Source: Verrucomicrobiales bacterium
Lineage (GTDB): Bacteria > Verrucomicrobiota > Verrucomicrobiia > Limisphaerales > UBA9464
Length of the DNA stretch: 10,672 nt
Assembly (NCBI GenBank): GCA_003445095.1
Contig: DLVS01000067.1
Coordinates: 1 to 10,672, forward strand
Direction of reading: 5' to 3'
The translations under genes and the position numbers were made by a program. Under the pieces are notes generated by a model. The model searched no databases, had not been told where the DNA came from, and was given only the letters and a program-made list of their open reading frames with translations. Shown here in pieces: positions 1 to 6,546 of the stretch; the first letter of the stretch is position 1; each line of letters opens with the position of its first letter.

Positions 1-489
1 ATCGAGACGATCAACAAGCTGATGCGGGTGCAGAAGCAACTCATTCAGGATTTCGGCCGGGAGCCCACTCCGGAAGAAATTGCGGACGAGATGCAAATGC
101 CGGTCGAGCGCGTCCGAGCCGTCCTCAAGATGGCTCAGCAGCCGATTTCCCTGCAGAGTCCGGTTGGTGATTCCGATGACACCAGCTTCGGCGATTTCAT
201 CGAAGATAAGTCGGCCGAGAACCCCTCGGACATGACTTCGTACAGCTTGCTCAAGGAGCGGCTGACCGAAGTGCTCGACACTTTGACTGAACGGGAGCGA
301 AAGGTGCTGGAACTGCGCTTCGGGCTCGTCGACGGCTACAGCCGCACGCTCGAAGAAGTGGGTAAGCAGTTTAAGGTGACTCGCGAGCGTATCCGACAGA
401 TCGAGGCCAAAGCTCTACGAAAGATGCGGCATCCGACTCGTCTCCGGCAGCTCCACGGCTTCCTCGAAGGCGAAGAGGCGCTGCTGTAA
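1..489 (+). CDS. rpoD: RNA polymerase primary sigma factor RpoD, C-terminal part (5'-truncated by window edge)
   Basis: This is the end of the housekeeping sigma-70 factor, which directs RNA polymerase to -10/-35 promoters. The frame is open from base 1 (I-E-T-I-N-K-L) and gives 162 residues before the TAA at 487-489, so the true start lies upstream of the window; the first internal ATG at 22 is not the start. Region 3 begins at 'IETINKL' and continues through '[13 protein letters not shown]'. The 'GDFIED' segment follows (region 3.2/4 junction). Region 4.2 carries the helix-turn-helix '[19 protein letters not shown]' and then '[14 protein letters not shown]', nearly identical to the -35-binding helix of E. 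coli sigma-70. That near identity favours the primary sigma factor over an alternative or ECF sigma. The peptidase gene follows on the same strand after 256 bp, and nothing suggests that the two work together. Confidence 0.96.
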   Translation: METINKLMRVQKQLIQDFGREPTPEEIADEMQMPVERVRAVLKMAQQPISLQSPVGDSDDTSFGDFIEDKSAENPSDMTSYSLLKERLTEVLDTLTERERKVLELRFGLVDGYSRTLEEVGKQFKVTRERIRQIEAKALRKMRHPTRLRQLHGFLEGEEALL

Positions 490-577
490 CGGTGGGCTGA
501 AGAGCGTTGTGAGGGACGCTTGGTCGCATCTTAGGTGCGGGGAAGTCGCCGCTTGGCGAGGCGAAGACGGGCGGAGG

Positions 578-599
578 CGGTCACTGTAGTGGCTGACCG
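578..599 (+). terminator. stem-loop downstream of rpoD, possible terminator without U-tract
   Basis: A 6-bp stem CGGTCA/TGACCG (578-583 with 594-599) encloses a 10-nt loop. It lies about 90 bp after the rpoD stop. No run of T follows, so it is not a canonical intrinsic terminator. It may be a 3'-end stabiliser or chance pairing in GC-rich DNA. Confidence 0.25.
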
Positions 600-663
600 G
601 TCGTTGATGACGCCGTCTCAATCGCCACGTGATTCGGCGACATTTTGAGGCGGCAGCTTCGAA

Positions 664-679
664 GACGGCCGCCGCCGTC
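664..679 (+). other. short GC-rich stem-loop upstream of the peptidase gene
   Basis: GACGGC (664-669) pairs with GCCGTC (674-679) around a 4-nt loop CGCC. It sits 67 bp before the chosen ATG at 746, in a stretch that could be the peptidase leader or the tail of the rpoD transcript. There is no T-run after it and no regulator site that I recognise. The rest of 490-745 holds no tRNA or small ORF that I can support. Confidence 0.2.
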
Positions 680-745
680 CCGAAGAGGCGGAAACTTGAC
701 GAATCGCTTGCGCCCTGGGCGATTTCCCCGGACTACTTACCGCTC

Positions 746-2941
746 ATGAAGTTCCGTTGGGTTACCGGCACCGCCGCGGCCGCTGGCTTGGCCGGGATTA
801 TTGGCTGCATTTCGACGCCTACCGTGAAACACGAATCGCTTGCCTATCCGGCCTCGACTATCTCCAACGTGGTCGACGTCTATCATGGCACTCGCGTTTC
901 CGACCCTTACCGTTGGCTCGAGGACGAGAACAGTGGACCCACGCGCGCATGGATCGAGGCGCAGAATGCGGTGACGTTTGATTTCTTGGAGCGACTGCCC
1001 GAACGCGAACCCCTCCAGCATCGGCTCTCAGAATTGTACGTCTACGACCGCTATGGCGTACCCGTGAAACAAGGGGCTCGATACTTCTTTACCCGCGCCC
1101 AAGGACTGCAAAATCAGACGGTCCTTTATTCCGCGACAGCGCTGAATGAGCCGCCGACAGTCCTGCTGGACCCGAATCTATTGGCCGCCGATGGAACGGT
1201 AGCGCTCAAGGCTTATGCGCCGAGCGACGACGGGACCAAGATTGCCTACGCGTTGTCCATGGCGGGGTCGGACTGGGAGGAATGGCGGGTTCGTGACGTT
1301 GCTACGGGCCAAGATACCGGCGACGTCTTGAACTGGGTCAAATTCTCGGCCTGCGGTTGGACCGTCGATGGCTTGGGTTTCTTCTATTCCCGCTATGATG
1401 CTCCGCCGGAAGGGGAGAAGCTCAGCAAGATCAACGAATTCCAAAAGCTGTATTATCACCGGTTGGGAACGCCCCAGACCGACGATGTGTTGGTATACCA
1501 CCGGGCGGATCAACCGAAATGGGGTTTTACCGGGCTCACGACCGAAGATGGCCGATATCTGGTCATTCCCGCGACGGAAGGGACCGACACCAAGAACCGA
1601 GTTTTTTTCAAGGACTTGACTCGGGCCAATGCGCCGGTCGAGCCGCTTCTAACCGACTTTGACGCCAGCTACAATTTCGCCGGTAATATTGGCACCACGT
1701 TGTTTTTCCTAACGGATTTGAACGCTCCTCGAGGCCGGCTCATCGCCATCGATGTCGCGCATCCGGAGCGGGAGCATTGGCGAGAAATCATTCCCCAGTC
1801 TGACGCGACGCTTGAGGCCGTGCGATTAGTCGGGGGGCGTTTCGTAGGTCTTTACCTCCGCGACGCCTACAGTGAAGTGAAGCTGTTCGATCTCCAGGGG
1901 AATTTGGAACGGCAACTGGCGTTGCCGGGAATCGGGACGGTGTCCGGGTTCTCTGGCCGCCAAGACGCGACAGAGACCTTCTTCGCGTTTGCCTCGTTCA
2001 CTTCGCCAACCCGAATTTTGCGGCACAATTTCATCGATGGAACGACCAGCCTGTGGAAAGCGCCGGACGCCCCGTTTAATCCGGCCGACTACGAGACGAA
2101 ACAGGTGTTCTATAAAAGCAAAGATGGGACGCGCATCCCCATGTTTCTCAGTCACAAGAAGGGGCACCAGCCCAATGGGCGGACCCCCGTGCTTCTATAT
2201 GGTTACGGGGGCTTTAACATCTCCCTTTCGCCCTCGTTCGCGCCGGCGAATCTGCTGTGGATGGAGCTGGGTGGAATTTACGCCGTGCCCAATTTGAGGG
2301 GCGGGGGTGAGTATGGAGAGGACTGGCACCAAGCGGGCACAAAGTTGATAAAGCAAAATGTATTCGATGATTTCATCGGGGCCGCCGAGTGGTTGATTGC
2401 TGAGCGGTACACCACTCCCCGGCGACTCGCCATTTCGGGAGGAAGCAATGGCGGTTTGCTGGTTGGGGCCTCCATGGTTCAACGCCCGAAGTTGTTTGGT
2501 GCCTGTCTCCCCGCCGTGGGGGTCATGGATATGTTGCGTTTTCACAAATTCACCATCGGCTGGGCCTGGGTCAGCGATTACGGGAGCAGCGAACGTCCTG
2601 ACGAATTCAAAGCGCTCTATGCCTATTCGCCGTACCACAATCTCAAGCCGAACACGTGCTACCCACCGACGTTGATCACTACGGGAGACCACGACGACCG
2701 GGTGGTTCCCGCGCACAGTTTCAAGTTCGCCGCTCGCCTCCAAGCGGTTCAAGACTGCAATAATCCGGTGTTGATTCGCATCGAGACCCGCGCAGGCCAT
2801 GGAGCGGGAAAACCGACAACTAAGATTATTGAAGAAAGCGCCGACCGGCTGGCTTTCATCGCCCATGAATTGAGCGTGCCCGTTCCGCCGATTCGCCCGG
2901 TGGAAGCGGTTCCCACCCAAATCTTTCGGTTCAAGAATTGA
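746..2941 (+). CDS. prolyl oligopeptidase (S9A family serine peptidase), predicted lipoprotein
   Basis: Predicted serine peptidase that cleaves short peptides after proline. The product is 731 aa, close to the ~700-730 usual for the family. The chosen ATG gives 'MKFRWVTG', a hydrophobic stretch, then I18-I19-G20-C21, a lipobox; residue 22 is Ile, so outer-membrane or periplasmic anchoring is expected. An in-frame GTG at 629 would add 39 residues and bury this signal, so I rejected it. No strong Shine-Dalgarno is visible. The N-terminal family motif 'DPYRWLEDE' is followed by the beta-propeller, to about residue 445. The alpha/beta-hydrolase domain shows oxyanion Tyr487 ('LYGYGGFNIS'), 'NLRGGGEYGEDWH', nucleophile Ser567 in 'GGSNGG', Asp650 and substrate-binding Arg652 in 'GDHDDRVVP', and His685 in 'AGHGAGKP'. 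All key residues are present, so it should be active. It converges with the permease operon, with 5 bp between stops. Confidence 0.95.
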   Translation: MKFRWVTGTAAAAGLAGIIGCISTPTVKHESLAYPASTISNVVDVYHGTRVSDPYRWLEDENSGPTRAWIEAQNAVTFDFLERLPEREPLQHRLSELYVYDRYGVPVKQGARYFFTRAQGLQNQTVLYSATALNEPPTVLLDPNLLAADGTVALKAYAPSDDGTKIAYALSMAGSDWEEWRVRDVATGQDTGDVLNWVKFSACGWTVDGLGFFYSRYDAPPEGEKLSKINEFQKLYYHRLGTPQTDDVLVYHRADQPKWGFTGLTTEDGRYLVIPATEGTDTKNRVFFKDLTRANAPVEPLLTDFDASYNFAGNIGTTLFFLTDLNAPRGRLIAIDVAHPEREHWREIIPQSDATLEAVRLVGGRFVGLYLRDAYSEVKLFDLQGNLERQLALPGIGTVSGFSGRQDATETFFAFASFTSPTRILRHNFIDGTTSLWKAPDAPFNPADYETKQVFYKSKDGTRIPMFLSHKKGHQPNGRTPVLLYGYGGFNISLSPSFAPANLLWMELGGIYAVPNLRGGGEYGEDWHQAGTKLIKQNVFDDFIGAAEWLIAERYTTPRRLAISGGSNGGLLVGASMVQRPKLFGACLPAVGVMDMLRFHKFTIGWAWVSDYGSSERPDEFKALYAYSPYHNLKPNTCYPPTLITTGDHDDRVVPAHSFKFAARLQAVQDCNNPVLIRIETRAGHGAGKPTTKIIEESADRLAFIAHELSVPVPPIRPVEAVPTQIFRFKN

Positions 2942-2945
2942 ACCG
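2927..2945. terminator. perfect inverted repeat across the peptidase stop codon, candidate bidirectional terminator
   Basis: CGGTTCAA (2927-2934) and TTGAACCG (2938-2945) form a perfect 8-bp stem with a GAA loop. The peptidase stop TGA (2939-2941) lies inside the right arm, and the stop of the opposing permease gene begins 1 bp after the repeat. The position between convergent genes suits a shared terminator. No T-run follows on either strand, so Rho-independent activity is uncertain. Confidence 0.45.
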
Positions 2946-2946
2946 C

Positions 2947-4638
2947 TCAAGCGTCGGGAAGATCTGCCCTGCGCTTTCGCCGCCACCCGCTCCATGCGTT
3001 GGTTCGCTTCGTGGCGGCCTCGCGAAATGACTTCGTGACGAGAAGCCGCGCCCGCAGTCCCCAGAACAAGCTGTTCCCCACGGAGAAGGCCAGCCAAAGC
3101 ATTAGCAGCGTTTCGAAAGTGCCAATCCCGCCAAATCCTTGCGTCATCGAGCCGACAAATGTGAGGTACGCGAACCACGCCAGCCAAGGCAGTACCAGGA
3201 TTCGCGCTAACATCCACGTCGTCGCGGTGCGGCTCCGCGAGGTCAATCCGATCCACAAACCATCCCATCCGAGCGCCCAAAGATCGAGCGCTAGGACAGT
3301 CATGGCGGACAGCCAGACTCCGATCATTTCTCCCTCCTCGCCCGCGTCGTTCCTTGAGGCGACCAGCAACCACAGGCCTGCGACATCGAGTAACAACACT
3401 GCGACCACGGGTCCGCCGAACTGACGCCAAAGGGCCAGCCAACGGCCGCTCAAGATCTCGGCTACGGTCAACGGGGTGGACAGCAACAATTCCAGCGCGC
3501 CCGTGCGCCGATCGTCGAGGAATTGACGGGGCGCTTCGTTGGCTACCCAAAATTTGAGCACTAGATGCATGCCGAACGTAATCACCATCAGTACGGCCGG
3601 CTCCTTCCACCAATCAACCTCGTTGGACCAAGTACCCAGCAGCCAGGCCCCCAGCAAACTTCCACTCAAGAAGAACCACACCAACCAACGTCGGGTCCAA
3701 TGCCGTCCGCTTAACCACGCGATGGGGTTGTCCTCGAGCCAGCGAGTACGGAATCGATCCTTTCCAGCCAATCCGGAAAACCGCCTGCGATCTAACCATC
3801 CCCGGAATCCCGTGCGCGGGTCCCCCAGGCCTTTTTCTTGCCAGACCCGCGGCAGCCGCCAACTCGAATAGGCCAACGCGGCGATCCCAATCACGCCCGT
3901 ATAAATTACCCCGCACCAGTAGTTCCAAGGCGCCGAGGCGTAACTTGTGCCGTGAACTTGGGAAAACGCCTCAAAAGGCGTCGCCTTCTGGAGCCAAAGT
4001 GGAGTCCATGACTCGACTAAGACTCCTACCCAACCAGATCGCCGTGCCGATCGAGCAGCGAACCAAGTGATCGTTTCATAAGCCAATGGCGCTACCGTCA
4101 CGATCACCATCAAGAATAGAAACGTCAGGAACACGGACCGGCGGACGTCCGTCGTTAGAACTGACGCCAACAGTCCGGCGGCGAGGGAACAGAACAGTGT
4201 GGTCACCAACAACAGGACCATTCGGGCATAGTCCCCGATCATGACTCCGCCCATGAGCAGTGGCAGAGCCATCAGCGGCATCACCGAGAGCAGCCCATAC
4301 AGCCCTCCCAACGAAGTCGCGGCCAGCTTGCCCAGCGTAACGTCCCAACCCCGCAGGTCAGTGAGGAACAACAGCCCTAAAGTTCCGTCCCGTTTTTCGC
4401 CGCTCACACAATCGGCGCTGTACAGCAGCCCGCCCAGCAACGTGAAACCAAAGGCCATCACCGCAATCATGAAAAAGAGCGGTGTGCCATTGTTCTCGAA
4501 ACCCACTCGACGACCCGCCAAAAGCATCCACGCCGACATCGTCACCGCGATTCCTCCGGCGACGAGCCGGCCCCAATACGTCCACGGACGACGAGCCGCT
4601 ACCCTCAATTCCCGAGCGACAACGGGCAAAACGGTCAT
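2947..4638 (-). CDS. ABC-2 type transporter permease, two fused permease domains (second gene of the pair)
   Basis: Integral inner-membrane subunit of an ABC exporter of the ABC-2/NosY-like class; the substrate cannot be read from sequence. 563 aa with about 12 hydrophobic segments: near 25-42, 55-74, 107-132, 139-163, 168-190, 240-259, 317-336, 347-365, 407-427, 439-466, 475-495 and 506-528. The cytoplasmic signature 'EKRDGTLGLLFLTDLRGWDV' lies after segment 2. A second version, 'DDRRTGALELLLSTPL' (375-390), lies after segment 8, so the protein looks like two ABC-2 domains in one chain. The basic tail 'GWRRKRRADLPDA' is probably cytoplasmic. Its ATG overlaps the stop of the upstream permease gene (ATGA, 4638-4635), which implies translational coupling and a common transcript. 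No Walker A motif is present, so it needs a separate ATPase, which is not in this window. Confidence 0.86.
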   Translation of the reverse strand: MTVLPVVARELRVAARRPWTYWGRLVAGGIAVTMSAWMLLAGRRVGFENNGTPLFFMIAVMAFGFTLLGGLLYSADCVSGEKRDGTLGLLFLTDLRGWDVTLGKLAATSLGGLYGLLSVMPLMALPLLMGGVMIGDYARMVLLLVTTLFCSLAAGLLASVLTTDVRRSVFLTFLFLMVIVTVAPLAYETITWFAARSARRSGWVGVLVESWTPLWLQKATPFEAFSQVHGTSYASAPWNYWCGVIYTGVIGIAALAYSSWRLPRVWQEKGLGDPRTGFRGWLDRRRFSGLAGKDRFRTRWLEDNPIAWLSGRHWTRRWLVWFFLSGSLLGAWLLGTWSNEVDWWKEPAVLMVITFGMHLVLKFWVANEAPRQFLDDRRTGALELLLSTPLTVAEILSGRWLALWRQFGGPVVAVLLLDVAGLWLLVASRNDAGEEGEMIGVWLSAMTVLALDLWALGWDGLWIGLTSRSRTATTWMLARILVLPWLAWFAYLTFVGSMTQGFGGIGTFETLLMLWLAFSVGNSLFWGLRARLLVTKSFREAATKRTNAWSGWRRKRRADLPDA

Positions 4639-6305
4639 GGCGCGCGGACTTCACGGAGTTTCGCTAATGACCACAAGCCTGGACTCGCTCCCTCCGGAAT
4701 AAAGCGCCGCTCGGCGAGTTGACGGCGGGCGAACCAGGCGCCCCACAGCGAAACTCCACACGCCAGCAGCCCGCTAAACCAGGTCATGAACTCATCAAAA
4801 TTCCAGTGCGGCAGGCCGACATTCCATCGTTTCTGAGCTGCGTCATTCACCCAATCCAACGTCGCCGAGACGACAAACGGGGCGTGATGTGCTACCCAAC
4901 CTAAGGCAAACGCCGTCACGAATGAGAGCCGCGAGAGAGCCAGGCCAAGTCCGAAAACGAGCGTGGCGGCAATCCACACGGCCAACAACCAATCTACTGG
5001 CGGCAATGGAGACCGGGGGACTTGGCCCAGCATGGCCCGTCCGATCCAACGAAGGGGCGGTAGGGCAGCCAGGAGGACCGCCGGGACGAAGAATTGCGCG
5101 GCCAAGCCGGCGAGCCGCCCACGCACCACGGTTCCGGGACTCAAGGGTGTGACCAACCACAATTCCAAGGCACCGGTTTCTCGTTCCACCCGGAAGCTCG
5201 CAGCCGCCGCAAACGCGGCGGCCCCCAGCAAAAGAACCCGGGCAAAAAATCCAATGACCTCGACCGTCTGGCGTGGCGCTTCGAAGGAGACGCCGACCAC
5301 CGTCAACGTCATCCCGAGCACCATCCAACCGCCCAGACGAGCACTCCAGGTGCGTCCTTGCAGCCAGCGCACCGGATTGGCTGTGAGGATTGCCACCTGC
5401 CGTTTGCGCCACCACTTCCGACCCACCTGGACCTCCGTAAATATCCGGCGAATGGCTGACACCCGGGCGGAAGGTTGGGAGCGCCAGGTCCGTTGGATGC
5501 CCAGGGCGGCCAAGCGAATCGCCACGCCGACGCTAAGCCAGGCGGCGAGCCAGAACCACAGTGCCAGTCGAACGGAATTCCAGTTTGAGCCGGCTCCACC
5601 CCAATTTTGCCACAATCCATCAAAACCTCTTCCCGCGAACAACCCTTGCCGAATCAGCAAGTTTCCCCAAAGCAGTCCAACGATCCCTCCAGCAGTGTCA
5701 GGAATCCCCGGAACCGCCGGACGCGACAGGATGGCGAGCAGATGAATTCCCAAGTGCAGCGCCACGAACACACCTGCTCCCAACACCGCAAAGGCGAACG
5801 CGAGCATCCGCGCCTGCCACCACGACTCCGTCACCGCCGAGGCGGATAATCCCGCGGCCAGTGCCATCCCGAGCGCGGCCAGTTGGAGCAACATCATTCG
5901 ACAGGCATCCAGCCAGCTCACGCCGCCCAACAGCACCGGCACAATCATGATCGGAATGACGGCCAGCACGAACACCAGGCCGCGCAACGCGTGGACAAAG
6001 GCTTTGCCTACGACCACGTCCACCGGTCGAAGCGGCGTTAGAAACAGAAGCCCCAAGGTCCCTTCGCGCTTTTCGCGACTCAGGCAATCGGCGGTCAGCA
6101 CGGGAGCGACCAGCCAGATTCCCAAGAACAAGAGCCGATGCAGCCCCATGAAGTATCCCCGCCCATTGAGCTGTCCGCCGTTCGCTTCGCGTTCCCAGGC
6201 GAGCCAGAATAAGAGTATGACCACGCCCGCGGCGATTACCCGCAGCCAGTAGGTTCCCGGCTGCCGCGCCTGCTCACGCAACTCCCGCTGCAACACCGGC
6301 CACAT
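4635..6305 (-). CDS. ABC-2 type transporter permease, two fused permease domains (first gene of the pair)
   Basis: Paralogue of the following gene and probably its partner in one ABC exporter. 556 aa from the ATG at 6305. This start aligns 'MWPVLQRELREQARQPGTYW' with the N-terminus of the partner. The open frame reaches a GTG at 6386, but those 27 extra residues are polar and lack a counterpart. About 12 hydrophobic segments are visible (near 20-37, 55-72, 103-128, 135-157, 166-193, 245-269, 323-341, 350-371, 398-416, 439-460, 461-480 and 507-525). The signature 'SREKREGTLGLLFLTPLRP' (76-94) occurs after segment 2. A second copy, 'ERETGALELWLVTPLSPG' (374-391), occurs after segment 8. A central cytoplasmic region with 'NPVRWLQGRTW' (310-320) matches 'NPIAWLSGRHW' in the partner. 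The substrate is unknown. It is transcribed divergently from the secreted repeat protein. Confidence 0.86.
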   Translation of the reverse strand: MWPVLQRELREQARQPGTYWLRVIAAGVVILLFWLAWEREANGGQLNGRGYFMGLHRLLFLGIWLVAPVLTADCLSREKREGTLGLLFLTPLRPVDVVVGKAFVHALRGLVFVLAVIPIMIVPVLLGGVSWLDACRMMLLQLAALGMALAAGLSASAVTESWWQARMLAFAFAVLGAGVFVALHLGIHLLAILSRPAVPGIPDTAGGIVGLLWGNLLIRQGLFAGRGFDGLWQNWGGAGSNWNSVRLALWFWLAAWLSVGVAIRLAALGIQRTWRSQPSARVSAIRRIFTEVQVGRKWWRKRQVAILTANPVRWLQGRTWSARLGGWMVLGMTLTVVGVSFEAPRQTVEVIGFFARVLLLGAAAFAAAASFRVERETGALELWLVTPLSPGTVVRGRLAGLAAQFFVPAVLLAALPPLRWIGRAMLGQVPRSPLPPVDWLLAVWIAATLVFGLGLALSRLSFVTAFALGWVAHHAPFVVSATLDWVNDAAQKRWNVGLPHWNFDEFMTWFSGLLACGVSLWGAWFARRQLAERRFIPEGASPGLWSLAKLREVRAP

Positions 6306-6546
6306 CGCTGGTAGCGAGCATTGGGTCGCGGCGCGCCGAGAGCAATCTCCCCGTTCTTCGGAATGATACTTTGATTCGCTCTCCACGCTGCCCAGATTCT
6401 AACCGGACACCCTCAACTTCATCCCACCCGCTCCCCCAGAGTTCAAAGCGAGTTTGATGCACCCCTGGATGAAACCAGGTCCACGAAATTTTGCTTCTCG
6501 ACCTGACCTGCGGGCTTAAATTGGGGTCTGTTCAATCTCCCCAACC
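6306..6546. promoter_or_regulatory. divergent intergenic region between permease operon and secreted-protein gene
   Basis: The 241-bp gap must hold the promoters for both divergent units. I see no convincing minus-strand promoter. A small imperfect hairpin with CCTGG (6464-6468) and CCAGG (6475-6479) lies in the middle. No operator or riboswitch is recognisable. If the permease gene started at the GTG at 6386, the gap would shrink to 160 bp. Confidence 0.4.
6491..6521 (+). promoter_or_regulatory. weak sigma-70-like promoter candidate for the secreted-protein gene
   Basis: TTGCTT (6491-6496) and TTAAAT (6516-6521) resemble -35 and -10 boxes, with a 19-bp spacer that is longer than the preferred 17. 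The ATG follows 25 bp after the -10-like box. This is a guess from pattern only. Confidence 0.2.

Noticed and set aside
629..745. GTG at 629 as the start of the peptidase gene, adding 39 residues
   Set aside because: It would place a charged, Ala/Lys/Arg-rich stretch before an evident lipoprotein signal peptide. ATG at 746 puts the signal at the N-terminus.
2195..3613. A 472-codon open frame on the minus strand spanning the 3' ends of the peptidase and permease genes
   Set aside because: It lies antisense to the well-supported peptidase catalytic domain and out of frame with the permease. Its translation is low-complexity, Arg/Gly-rich and without any recognisable domain, as expected for a shadow frame in GC-rich coding DNA.
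4963..5745. A 260-codon plus-strand open frame opposite the first permease gene
   Set aside because: The translation is rich in Arg, Pro, Thr and Ser with no domain or signal. The opposite strand encodes a convincing membrane protein with paired motifs.
6306..6386. GTG at 6386 as the start of the first permease gene
   Set aside because: The 27 extra residues are polar and have no counterpart in the paralogous partner, which aligns from the ATG at 6305.
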